Position numbers and translations under genes: made by a program. From Micromonospora craniellae (GTDB lineage: Bacteria; Actinomycetota; Actinomycetes; Mycobacteriales; Micromonosporaceae), in assembly GCF_014764405.1 (NCBI RefSeq), contig NZ_CP061725.1, forward strand, positions 62,001-126,000: a DNA stretch of 64,000 nt. Direction: 5' to 3'. Under the pieces are notes generated by a model that did no database searches, was not told the origin of the DNA, and saw nothing but the letters and a program-made list of their open reading frames with translations. This document shows, one piece after another, positions 7,761 to 16,016 of the stretch; position 1 is the first letter of the stretch, and every line of letters begins with the position of its first letter.

Positions 7761-8564
7761 GTGGCCACCCAACAGGGAGCCGCGGCAGCAGCGCAGGCGA
7801 CAGTCCTGTCGCAGTCGATCCAGCGCGCGTTGGATGTGCTCGAAACACTCAGCGCCGAAGCACCGGAGGTCGGTCAGACACTGACTGAGCTCGCCGACCG
7901 GCTCGGTCTGCCGAAGTCGACCGTGGCCCGGGTGCTGCACAACCTCGAGGTGCGCGGCTTCGTCGAGCAGGACGGCCTACGCCGTTACCGGGTGGGCATG
8001 CGGCTGTTCTCCATCGGCGGGCAGGCCCTCGCCCACAGTCACCTACGCGTCACCAGCCGCCCCTATCTCGAAGATCTGACACTGCGCGTCGGGGAGTCGT
8101 CCTACCTGGGCGTCCTCGACATGCATCAGGTCCTCTACGTCGACCGGATCGAGTCGCCCCAGCCGGTCAAGTCGCTGTCGCCGATCGGCTCACACCGTCC
8201 GATCAACGCCACCGCGATGGGCAAGGCGATCGTCGCCTGGATGGACGAGAGCGACCTCCGACGACTCCTGACGCGGGCCGGGATGGCCTCCCGTACCCGG
8301 CACACGGTGACGGAACTCGACACCTTCGTGGCCCAGCTCGCGCAGATCCGGGCCGACGGGTTCGCAGTCGACGTCGGCGAATGGGACGAGGGCCTGACGT
8401 GCGTGGCCGCGCCGGTACGGGCCAGCAACGGCGCCGTCGTGGGTGCCCTGGGCATCAGCGGACCGAGTTGGCGGCTCGCCGGCGAGCAGCTCAACGACGC
8501 CACGCGTCTGCTTTCGAAGGCGGTCACCGAACTCGGCGCCGAGCTGGCGCCCGCGGTCCGCTGA
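7761..8564 (+). CDS. IclR-family transcriptional regulator
   Basis: A 267-residue regulator. Residues about 15-75 form the winged helix-turn-helix (QSIQRALDVLETLS, LTELADRLGLPKSTVARVLHNLE), and about 85-260 the IclR effector domain (YLEDLTLRVGESSYLGVLDMHQVLYVDRI, PINATAMGKAIVAWM, GEWDEGLTCVAAPVRASNGAVVGALGISGP). The GTG at 7761 is chosen because a GGAGGCAGG ribosome-binding site abuts it and the earlier in-frame sequence is not IclR-like. It is the first gene of the plus-strand catabolic operon, 48 bp ahead of the TPP enzyme, and it diverges from the importer. It probably senses the imported compound or an intermediate. Confidence 0.93.
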   Translation: MATQQGAAAAAQATVLSQSIQRALDVLETLSAEAPEVGQTLTELADRLGLPKSTVARVLHNLEVRGFVEQDGLRRYRVGMRLFSIGGQALAHSHLRVTSRPYLEDLTLRVGESSYLGVLDMHQVLYVDRIESPQPVKSLSPIGSHRPINATAMGKAIVAWMDESDLRRLLTRAGMASRTRHTVTELDTFVAQLAQIRADGFAVDVGEWDEGLTCVAAPVRASNGAVVGALGISGPSWRLAGEQLNDATRLLSKAVTELGAELAPAVR

Positions 8565-8612
8565 CCGCCGCCGGCCAGGAACGACGGCAGGAAACGACGA
8601 CAGGAGGATCTG

Positions 8613-10424
8613 GTGGTTGAGGCAGTGCGGGCACGTGGTGTGCTCCCCGAGGCGATCGACGAGAACGGCCACCGGGGCCGGGTCCGGTCCGGCGCGCAGG
8701 CCATCGTCGAGACCCTTGAGGCGTACGGCGTGCGGTTCGTCTTCGGTATGTGCGGCCATACCAACCTGGCGATGCTGGGCGCGATCGAACAGTCGTCGTT
8801 GACCTTCATCGGGGTCCGCCACGAGCAGGTGGCCGCGCACGCCGCGGACGGCTACTTCCGGGCCACCGGCGAGCTGGCGGCGGTGCTGACCACCATCGGT
8901 CCCGGTCTGACGAACGCCCTCACCGGGATCGGCGACGCCGCCCTCGACGGCGCCGGCATGGTGGTGGTCGCCGGCGACGTGCCGTCGTACCTGGCCGGGC
9001 GGGGCGGCTTCCAGGAACTCGACCTCCATGGTGAGGCTCAGCAGGTGGAGATGGTGCGTCCACTGGTGAAGCGTGCCTGGAAGGTGGCCAGCCGCGAAGG
9101 GCTCGCCGACATCGCGGGCCGGGCGTGCCAGGTCGCCCTGGCCGACCAGCCCGGTCCGGTGCTGCTCGACGTGCCGATGAACTTCTTCTCCGCCACCTTC
9201 TCCGACGAGATCCACGTGGCCGCGCAGCGGCTGCCGGCCGATCGGCGACGCTACGCCGCCGAGGGTCAGGTGTCCCGCGTCGCCCGGATGCTGATCGACG
9301 CCGAGCGCCCGGTCGTCTACGCCGGCGGGGGCGCCGCCCGGTCGGGTGCACGTGACTCGCTAGTCGCGCTGGCCGAGCACCTGGGCGTGCCGGTCGTGAC
9401 GACGATGTCCGGGCAGGGCGCCATCCCCCAGGACCACCGGCTCTGTGCCGGCTACACCGCGACCGTCGGCACCCCGCTGGCCCACCAGCTCGTCAACAGC
9501 GCGGACGTCGTCCTCGCCCTCGGTACCCGGTTCGGTGAGATGGAGACCAGTTCGTACGACCACGACGTGTCGTTCCGGGTTCCACCCACCCAGGTCGTCC
9601 AGGTGGACCTGGACGCCACCCAGATCGGCCGGGCCTACCCGGTGGCGGTGGGCGTGGTCGCCGAGGTCGGCGCGTTCGTCGAGCAACTCCTCGGTGAGGT
9701 CCGGGCAGCCACGCCGCGCCGCGACTGGGAGTCGTCCGCACGGTTCGCCACGATCCGCGACGAGATCCGCGCCTGGCGTGCCGACATCGCCGAGGCTCGG
9801 CGCAGCGACGCCACGCCCATCGCGGTCGAACGCCTGCTGGGCGACATCCGTGAGGTGCTGCCCCGCGACGGGATCTTCCTGACCGACGTCGGCATCCGCC
9901 ACCAGGTGGCCCAGCAGTTCGACGTCTACGAAGCGCGCGACCACTATGTGGCCTCCGGCTGGGGCACGATGGGCGGTTCCGTCGCGGCGGCGCTGGGCGC
10001 CAAGGTCGGCGCGCCGGACCGGGCCGTCGTGGCGGAGGTCGGCGACGGCGCCTTCACCTCGATTCTGAGCGCCGTCATCACCGCAGTCGAGCACGACATC
10101 CCCGTCGTCTGGGTCGTGATGAACAACTTCGGCTACAGCTCGATCTCGGTATACCAGCACAAGCACCGACTCGGCGCGCTGGGGACGACCTTCCGTACGC
10201 CGGACGGCCAGCCGTACAACCCCGACTTCGCCGCGCTCGCGGCGGCCTGTGGCGCGCTGGGCGCCGTCGTCACCGACCCGGCCGACCTCAAACCGGCGCT
10301 GCGCGCAGCGTTGGACTCGGGCCGGCCATACGTACTCGACGTGCACACCGAACCGGCTCCACGCACCCGCGCGAGCGGTAGGTGGGACGTCAACGACATC
10401 CTGTCCGGCAACCGGAACGCCTGA
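8613..10424 (+). CDS. Thiamine-diphosphate-dependent enzyme (acetolactate synthase-like)
   Basis: A 603-residue protein with the three domains of the TPP superfamily. The N-terminal Pyr domain has GAQAIVETLEAYGVRFVFGMCGHTN and the cofactor-activating Glu in FIGVRHEQVAAHAADGY. The central domain follows (about 205-340). The C-terminal PP domain carries the cofactor motif GDGAFTS (about residue 473) followed by MNNFGYSS. Family members ligate or decarboxylate 2-oxo acids, so the reaction may be decarboxylation, acetolactate-type condensation or C-C hydrolysis. The GTG start has AGGAGG at a suitable distance. It is the first structural gene of the operon, next to an aminotransferase that could supply its oxo substrate. 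The exact substrate is unknown. Confidence 0.88.
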   Translation: MVEAVRARGVLPEAIDENGHRGRVRSGAQAIVETLEAYGVRFVFGMCGHTNLAMLGAIEQSSLTFIGVRHEQVAAHAADGYFRATGELAAVLTTIGPGLTNALTGIGDAALDGAGMVVVAGDVPSYLAGRGGFQELDLHGEAQQVEMVRPLVKRAWKVASREGLADIAGRACQVALADQPGPVLLDVPMNFFSATFSDEIHVAAQRLPADRRRYAAEGQVSRVARMLIDAERPVVYAGGGAARSGARDSLVALAEHLGVPVVTTMSGQGAIPQDHRLCAGYTATVGTPLAHQLVNSADVVLALGTRFGEMETSSYDHDVSFRVPPTQVVQVDLDATQIGRAYPVAVGVVAEVGAFVEQLLGEVRAATPRRDWESSARFATIRDEIRAWRADIAEARRSDATPIAVERLLGDIREVLPRDGIFLTDVGIRHQVAQQFDVYEARDHYVASGWGTMGGSVAAALGAKVGAPDRAVVAEVGDGAFTSILSAVITAVEHDIPVVWVVMNNFGYSSISVYQHKHRLGALGTTFRTPDGQPYNPDFAALAAACGALGAVVTDPADLKPALRAALDSGRPYVLDVHTEPAPRTRASGRWDVNDILSGNRNA

Positions 10425-10474
10425 CCTGTTCTCCGATCCCGTCCCGCCGGAAATCGACGACCGTTGGAGGACCG

Positions 10475-11860
10475 ATGACCGCTGAGTCACCGACGCACCT
10501 GCGCGACCTGGCCGCGAGCGACCTGCCGCGGCTGCTGACCGAGGTCCCCGGCCCCCGCTCGCGGGAGCTGACCGGCCGGGAGAGCGCCCACAGCTCACCG
10601 GGGCTGTCAGCGCTGTCGACGTTGTCCGGCATCGCGGTCCACCAGGGCTTCGGTGCCCTGGTGGAGGACGTCGACGGCAATGTCTTCATCGACTTCAGCT
10701 CCGGCACCGTGGTCACGGTGACCGGGCACGCGCATCCCCGCGTCGTCGAGGCGATCAAGACGGAGATCGACAAGTTCATCCACATCTACGACTACACTTC
10801 GGCGTCCCGCGCGGACTTCCTGGATCACCTGGTGTCGGTGCTGCCGGACGGGCTCGACAAGGTGCAGATGTACACCTCCGGCGCCGAGACCGTGGAGGCC
10901 GGTCTGCGGCTGGCCAAGTCGCACACCGGCCGGACGGAGTTCATCTCGCTCTACCGTGCCTTCCACGGCAAGACGATGGGTGCCATGTCGTTGATGGGCG
11001 GCGGTTACAAGAAGGGGTTCGGACCGCTCGTCAGCGGCTTCTACCAGACGCCGAACGCATACTGCTACCGGTGTCCGCTCATGCTGGAGCCCGACACCTG
11101 CGGCGCGAAGTGCGCCGACTTCATCGAGAACGTCTTCGAGCAGGAGACCACCGGAAACGTCGCCGCCGTGGTGGCCGAGGCGATCCAGGGCGCCGGCGGC
11201 GCCATCGTGCCGCCACCCGAGTACTTCGCGAAGATCCAGGAGTTCTGCCGCCGCAACGACATCCTGCTCTTCATCGACGAGGTGCTCACCTCGGCCGGCC
11301 GTACCGGCAAGATGTGGGCCTCCGAGCATTACGACATCAAGCCCGACATCATGACCATGGGCAAGGGCATCGGTTCTGGTTTCCCGCTCGGCGTCGTCGC
11401 CTCGTCGGAGCGGGTCATGTCGTCGTTGCCGTGGGCTCAGCACAACGGTGGCACGAGCACGTACGGCGGCAGTCCGGTTTCCGCCGCCGCCGGCCTGGCC
11501 ACGTTGATCACCATCGTGAACGAGAACCTCATCGAGAACGCCGCGGTGGTCGGTGCCCACATCAAGGGTCGTCTCGAAGAGCTACAGTCCAGACACCTGT
11601 CGATGGGCGACGTCCGGGGCCGGGGCATGCTGATGGCGGTCGAGTTCGTCACCGACCGCCAGACGAAGGAGCGGATCAGCCAGGAGGCCGCCGAGTTCCT
11701 GTACCGGGACCTGGTGAGCCACGGCATCCTGGTGGCCAGCGCCGCGCCGATCATGCGGATCACTCCCCCACTGGTCATGACCCGGGACCTTGCCGACCGG
11801 GCGCTGGACATCTTCGATGCGGCCGTCGGCCGCATGGAGAACCAGTTCCGCATCGGGTAG
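10475..11860 (+). CDS. Class III (omega-type) PLP-dependent aminotransferase
   Basis: A 461-residue fold-type I aminotransferase. Visible motifs are the cofactor-binding TSGAETVEAGLRLAK, the aromatic FHGKTMGAM, the acidic LFIDEV with its Asp contacting the pyridine nitrogen, and the catalytic Lys in MTMGKGIGSGFPLG. The family transfers amino groups from omega-amines such as GABA, ornithine or taurine to 2-oxo acids. ATG at 10475 follows TTGGAGGACCG; the earlier in-frame Met at 10382 lies inside the previous gene. A Cys-rich insert (CYRCPLMLEPDTCGAKC) at about 190-210 is unusual and could bind a metal or form a structural loop. It sits between the TPP enzyme and a ceramidase-like hydrolase. 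Confidence 0.9.
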   Translation: MTAESPTHLRDLAASDLPRLLTEVPGPRSRELTGRESAHSSPGLSALSTLSGIAVHQGFGALVEDVDGNVFIDFSSGTVVTVTGHAHPRVVEAIKTEIDKFIHIYDYTSASRADFLDHLVSVLPDGLDKVQMYTSGAETVEAGLRLAKSHTGRTEFISLYRAFHGKTMGAMSLMGGGYKKGFGPLVSGFYQTPNAYCYRCPLMLEPDTCGAKCADFIENVFEQETTGNVAAVVAEAIQGAGGAIVPPPEYFAKIQEFCRRNDILLFIDEVLTSAGRTGKMWASEHYDIKPDIMTMGKGIGSGFPLGVVASSERVMSSLPWAQHNGGTSTYGGSPVSAAAGLATLITIVNENLIENAAVVGAHIKGRLEELQSRHLSMGDVRGRGMLMAVEFVTDRQTKERISQEAAEFLYRDLVSHGILVASAAPIMRITPPLVMTRDLADRALDIFDAAVGRMENQFRIG

Positions 11861-11874
11861 GGACGGTTGACGCG

Positions 11875-13191
11875 ATGAGCTCCCTCCAGGTAGGCGTCGG
11901 GCGGATCGACATCACTCCCCGCTCGGCCGTTCCCATGGCCGGTTACCCGATCATCCGTCCGATCGACGGCGGCCCGCCCGATCACACCGGTTACGTCGGT
12001 CGTAGCAGCGACTCCGTCGACGTGGCCGATCCGACCTTCGCCCGCGCGGTGGCGGTGACGGCCGGCCCGCACACCGCCGTGCTGGTGTCGTTGGACGTGT
12101 GCCTCGTCACCGCGGCGGTCACCGCAGAGGTCCGGCGACGGGTCCGCGACGCGCACGGCATCCCGGAGCGCAACCTGATGCTCGTCGCGACCCACAACCA
12201 CTCCGGCCCGGATTTCACCGGCCACTGGGCGCCGGTCGACCCCGACGTGCCGGCGTCCGTCGTGGACTCGGTCGTGCGGGCCGTCGACGCCGCGGTGGGC
12301 AGTCGCGAACCGGCAACCGCCGGGGTCCATGTCGGACACCTGCCCGACCTCACGATCAACCGGCGGGATGCCGCAGGGCCGGTCGATCCCGACGTGCCCG
12401 TGCTGCGGTTCGACCGCGCCGACGGCACCTGCCTGGCGCTCGTCTACGGGTTCGCGAGCCATCCGGTCATCATCGGCGCGCACAATCGGTCGATCTCCGG
12501 CGAGTTCCCCGGCCTGTGCTCGTCGCTGCTTGAGGCGGTACCGGGCGGGCCCCGGGTGGCCCTGTTCCTCAACGGCGCGGCCGGCAACATCAACCCCCGT
12601 GCCTTCCCCTACACCACCGCCGAGAACGTCGTCCTCGCCGGCCGGCACAGCCAGGCACCCCGGGTTCGCTCGTTTCCGGCCGCAGCGCGCTTCGCGACCG
12701 CGCTCGCGGGTGAGGTGCTGCGCACCGCCGCGGTGACGCCCACCGGTGTGCTACGGCCGGAACAGGACGTCGGCGGGAGCATCAGGACGGTCGAGGCGCC
12801 GCTGAAACCGGCCGATCAGCTCGACCGGCTGCTGCGGCACATCACGCACAGTCCCGCCGTGGCCGCCGGGTGGCGTGCCACCCGGCGGCTGTCGATCGAG
12901 GTGTCGCTGCTCCGGCTCGGCCCCCTGGTCCTGCTGGGCATCCCCGGTGAGCCGTTCGTCGAGACCGCGCTTCGGCTCCAGGCCAGCGGTCCGCACGCCG
13001 TGCTCCGGGTCGCCGGCTACGCCAACGACTACCCGGGCTATCTGCCTCCGCCGGAGGAGATGGCCAGGAACCGGTACGAGAGCATCGCGACCCCGCTCAG
13101 CTCCGACGGCGTCGAGCGGGTGCTCGACGAGGCCGCCGCGCTGGCGGCATCCGTACCCCTCGGTCCCGGCAAGGCGGGGGTGGCACGGTGA
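11875..13191 (+). CDS. Neutral/alkaline ceramidase-like hydrolase, copy 1
   Basis: A 438-residue protein of the neutral/alkaline non-lysosomal ceramidase N-terminal domain family. Diagnostic segments are VGVGRIDITPRSAVPMAGY at the start, DVCLV, the His-rich VATHNHSGPD that supplies zinc ligands, FASHPVI with another His, LFLNGAAGNINPR, and PGEPFVETALRL near the end. True ceramidases hydrolyse N-acyl sphingoid amides; many bacterial homologues in sugar or polyol loci have unknown substrates. No signal peptide is seen, so it should act in the cytoplasm, unlike secreted ceramidases. The ATG at 11875 lies 14 bp after the aminotransferase stop. A second, diverged copy is at 16013. Confidence 0.85.
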   Translation: MSSLQVGVGRIDITPRSAVPMAGYPIIRPIDGGPPDHTGYVGRSSDSVDVADPTFARAVAVTAGPHTAVLVSLDVCLVTAAVTAEVRRRVRDAHGIPERNLMLVATHNHSGPDFTGHWAPVDPDVPASVVDSVVRAVDAAVGSREPATAGVHVGHLPDLTINRRDAAGPVDPDVPVLRFDRADGTCLALVYGFASHPVIIGAHNRSISGEFPGLCSSLLEAVPGGPRVALFLNGAAGNINPRAFPYTTAENVVLAGRHSQAPRVRSFPAAARFATALAGEVLRTAAVTPTGVLRPEQDVGGSIRTVEAPLKPADQLDRLLRHITHSPAVAAGWRATRRLSIEVSLLRLGPLVLLGIPGEPFVETALRLQASGPHAVLRVAGYANDYPGYLPPPEEMARNRYESIATPLSSDGVERVLDEAAALAASVPLGPGKAGVAR

Positions 13192-14117
13192 GCCCGGGAA
13201 CCGTGTACGTACCGACGCGCTGGCCCGCCGTCGACCGGGACGGACCAACGGTCACCTACGCATCCCTCTCCGCGCTGCTGGAATCGGGCGCCGTCGCGGC
13301 ACCGTCGGCCCTCTGCGTCGACGAGCCCGTCGACGACCGGCTGCTCGCGCTCGTGCCGGCGGGATGTCTGCTGTCCTTCTCCGGCACGGGCGTCTGGGAC
13401 CTCGTCGATCTCGACCGCGCCGCCGCCCTCGGGATACGGGTCAGCAACATCACCGACTACGGCACGGACGCCATCGCCGAGCACACCTTCGCGCTCATCC
13501 TCACGGTCAGCCGAAGCCTGCTGCGGGCCGACCGCCGCGTCCGCCAGGCGGCACCGCCACCCGACGTCTGGGGCACCACGCTGGCGTCCCGGACACTCGG
13601 CGTCGTCGGGCTCGGCGCCGTCGGCCGGCGAGTCGCCCGGCTCGGTGCCGCGTTCGGCATGCCGGTGCTGGCCACCGCCGACCGGGAGGACTCGGTGCGG
13701 TGGGCGACCGAGACCCAGGCGGTACAGCTCACCTCCCTGGCGGACCTGCTCGCCCGCGCCGACGTGGTCAGCCTGCATCGCCGGTACGACCGGGGTGCGC
13801 CGCCCACGATCGACCGGTTCGCGCTCGCCGCCATGAAGACCTCGGCGATCCTGGTCAACACCGCCCGAGGCGGCCTCGTCGACCACGCCGCGCTTGCCGA
13901 GGCGCTGGCCGCTGGAACGATCGCCGGCGCCGGGCTGGACGTCTTCGAACCCGAGCCGCCACCCGCCGACCACCCGCTGTTGCGTCTCGACAACGTGGTG
14001 CTCAGCCCGCACGTCGCCGCAGGCCCCGCCGAGGTACGCCGACGGGCGGTCGACGCAGCGCTCGACAACGCCTGGGCGTTCGTCCGATCTGGCTGCCCAG
14101 CGGACGTGACGGGATGA
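13188..14117 (+). CDS. D-isomer-specific 2-hydroxyacid dehydrogenase family protein, copy 1
   Basis: A 309-residue NAD(P)-dependent dehydrogenase. The Rossmann motif is LGVVGLGAVGRRVARLGAAFG, and the C-terminal signature is LVNTARGGLVDHAALAEAL. The usual catalytic Arg region is VSNITDYGTDAIAEHTFALIL, with the expected Asn-Thr replaced, and a His is visible in VVLSPHVAAG. These enzymes interconvert 2-oxo acids and D-2-hydroxy acids. The N-terminal substrate domain is short and diverged compared with copy 2. GTG at 13188 overlaps the preceding stop by 4 bp. It is 4 bp overlapped with the next gene as well, so the pair is translated in a coupled fashion. Confidence 0.87.
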   Translation: MSPGTVYVPTRWPAVDRDGPTVTYASLSALLESGAVAAPSALCVDEPVDDRLLALVPAGCLLSFSGTGVWDLVDLDRAAALGIRVSNITDYGTDAIAEHTFALILTVSRSLLRADRRVRQAAPPPDVWGTTLASRTLGVVGLGAVGRRVARLGAAFGMPVLATADREDSVRWATETQAVQLTSLADLLARADVVSLHRRYDRGAPPTIDRFALAAMKTSAILVNTARGGLVDHAALAEALAAGTIAGAGLDVFEPEPPPADHPLLRLDNVVLSPHVAAGPAEVRRRAVDAALDNAWAFVRSGCPADVTG

Positions 14118-15139
14118 CGCCCGTCGTGCTGCTCTCCGAGCCCATCCACCCCGACGGACGTCGGTTGCTGGACGAACGGGCGGCGGTGACGGTCGCCGCC
14201 GATCCCACCGCCCTGCTGGCGCACGCCGGGTACGCCGACGCGGTGATCCTCCGCGCCCGTGGCCGGCTCGGTCGAGAGTTCTTCACCCGTGCCCGGCGGT
14301 TGAGGGTGGTCGGCCGGTACGGCGCGGGCGTGGACAACATCGACCTGGCGGCCGCGGCCGAGAACGGGGTCACCGTCGTCAACACCGCCGGGCTCAACGC
14401 CCGCTCCGTCGCCGAACACACCGTCGCCGTACTGCTCTCGCTGGCCCGCCGGCTGCCCGCGCAGGACCGCGCGGTACGGAGCCACGACTGGGCCGTCCGC
14501 GACGTGCTCGGCGGTGTCGAACTCGCCGGCGCGAGCATCGGCGTCGTCGGGTTCGGCGCCATCGGCCGCGCTGTGGCGTCCATCTGCGGCTATGGCCTGG
14601 ACATGCGGGTGCGCTACCACGACCCGTTCGTCGGGCCCGAAACCACCGGCCGGGTGCCCGGGTCACCGGCGAGCCTTGCCGACCTGTTACGCACCAGCGA
14701 CGTCGTCACCGTCCACGTCCCGCTGACGCCGACGACCCGCCACCTGATCGGCGCCGCACAACTGCGCCTGATGCGACCGCACGCCTTGCTGGTCAACGTC
14801 TCCCGGGGCGCCGTGGTCGACGAGGCGGCACTGGCCGCGGCACTGGCCGACGGCACGATCGCCGGTGCCGCCCTCGACGTGTTCGAGCAGGAGCCGCCCG
14901 CGCCGGACGCGCCGATCCTCTCGGCCCCCCACACCGTCCTCACCCCACACAGCGCCGCGCTGACCGAGGAGGCCGCCCGTCGCATGTCGGTCGGTGTCGT
15001 CACCGACGTGCTGGCCGTTCTCGACGGTCGTCCTCCTACCCGCCCGGTGCCCTATCTCATCGATGCTGGGAGTACCTGTGACGAACCTCCGGTTGCGCGG
15101 TGTCATCGCGCCGATGATCACCCCGATGTGTCCCGATGA
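14114..15139 (+). CDS. D-isomer-specific 2-hydroxyacid dehydrogenase (phosphoglycerate-dehydrogenase-like), copy 2
   Basis: A 341-residue enzyme closer to the classic family than copy 1. It has VVGRYGAGVDNIDLAAA (catalytic Arg region), the nucleotide-binding IGVVGFGAIGRAVASICGYG, the signature LLVNVSRGAVVDEAALAAAL, ALDVFEQEPP (Glu of the catalytic pair) and LTPHSAALTEEA with the catalytic His. It should oxidise or reduce a 2-hydroxy/2-oxo acid with NAD(H). ATG at 14114 overlaps the preceding stop (ATGA). The reading frame extends about 60 bp past the start of the downstream lyase gene at 15078, and the last ~20 residues (CDEPPVARCHRADDHP) look non-native, so the stop may have been shifted by a small mutation. 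Confidence 0.9.
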   Translation: MTPVVLLSEPIHPDGRRLLDERAAVTVAADPTALLAHAGYADAVILRARGRLGREFFTRARRLRVVGRYGAGVDNIDLAAAAENGVTVVNTAGLNARSVAEHTVAVLLSLARRLPAQDRAVRSHDWAVRDVLGGVELAGASIGVVGFGAIGRAVASICGYGLDMRVRYHDPFVGPETTGRVPGSPASLADLLRTSDVVTVHVPLTPTTRHLIGAAQLRLMRPHALLVNVSRGAVVDEAALAAALADGTIAGAALDVFEQEPPAPDAPILSAPHTVLTPHSAALTEEAARRMSVGVVTDVLAVLDGRPPTRPVPYLIDAGSTCDEPPVARCHRADDHPDVSR

Positions 15140-16016
15140 GACGGTGGACGAGGACTCGGCCCGCCGCCTGACCCGCGTACTGCTCTCCGCCGGGGTGGAC
15201 GGGTTGTGGCTGCTCGGCACCTCCGGCGAGTTCGCCGCGCTCGACGCCGGCGCGCGGGCCAGCCTGGTCGAGGCGGTCTGCGACGAGGTCGCCGGCCGGG
15301 TTCCGGTGGTGGTCAACGTCAGTCAGCCGGGCACGGCGCTCACGATCCGGACCGGCCGGGACGCGGTACGCGCCGGCGCCGACGGTGTGGCGGCGACCCC
15401 GCCCTTCTACCACCCGCACAGTCCCGCCGAGATCGACCGGCACTACCGGACGACGAAGGACGCCCTCGGCGACGTTCCGCTCTTCGCTTACCACATCCCG
15501 CAGAACGTCCAGCCGCCACTGGACGCCGCGAGCATCGTGGCGTTGGCCGCGGACGGGGTGTTGCAGGGCATGAAGGACTCGCAGCCCAACCTCCAGTGGT
15601 TCCGGCTGGTCGCCGACCGGACCCGCGAGGCGACCGGGCCCGACCCGTTCACGATGCTGATGGGCACCCGGACCCTGGTGGACGTGGCGGCCGACGTCGG
15701 CGCGCACGGCGTGGTCCCGGCCATGGCCAACCTGGTACCGGCCGCCTGCCGGCGGGCCTTCTTCGGCGAGAGCGGCACGGTACGGGAAGACGTGAAGACG
15801 ATCTCCGGATGCGAGGCGCTCACCGCCCACGTGCGGGCCACGTCCGGCACCGCGACCGCGATCTGCGCCATCAAGGCCGTGCTGTGCCACTGGGGCGTCA
15901 TCGCCTCCGACCGGGTCGGCCTGCCCCTGGTAGCCCCGGCAGCCGACCAGCTCGAAGCCCTGGGCACCGCGCTCGCCGCGCTCACCCCGCTGACAGACCC
16001 GGAGGGATCAGCATGA
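15078..16016 (+). CDS. Dihydrodipicolinate synthase/N-acetylneuraminate lyase family protein
   Basis: A 312-residue class I aldolase-fold protein. The beginning LRGVIAPMITPMCPDETVDEDS and the LLGTSGEFAALDAGAR motif are typical. The conserved Tyr is in FAYHIPQNVQPPL and the Schiff-base Lys in GVLQGMKDSQPN. Family members condense or split pyruvate and an aldehyde; DHDPS itself is usually elsewhere with lysine genes, so a catabolic 2-oxo-acid aldolase is more likely here. GTG at 15078, with GGGAG 8 bp upstream, matches the usual N-terminus; ATG at 15063 is the alternative. The gene overlaps the preceding dehydrogenase by about 60 bp in another frame. Confidence 0.9.
   Translation: MTNLRLRGVIAPMITPMCPDETVDEDSARRLTRVLLSAGVDGLWLLGTSGEFAALDAGARASLVEAVCDEVAGRVPVVVNVSQPGTALTIRTGRDAVRAGADGVAATPPFYHPHSPAEIDRHYRTTKDALGDVPLFAYHIPQNVQPPLDAASIVALAADGVLQGMKDSQPNLQWFRLVADRTREATGPDPFTMLMGTRTLVDVAADVGAHGVVPAMANLVPAACRRAFFGESGTVREDVKTISGCEALTAHVRATSGTATAICAIKAVLCHWGVIASDRVGLPLVAPAADQLEALGTALAALTPLTDPEGSA

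Noticed and set aside
8613..10424. Sulfoacetaldehyde acetyltransferase with taurine aminotransferase next to it
   Set aside because: TPP enzyme and class III aminotransferase are paired as in taurine degradation, but no sulfonate transporter or phosphotransacetylase is present and the other enzymes point to a sugar-like substrate.
11071..11874. Long open frame in front of the ceramidase-like gene, giving a 706-residue product
   Set aside because: Its first part is Arg/Gly/His-rich shadow coding across the aminotransferase gene; the real gene starts at 11875 after the aminotransferase stop.
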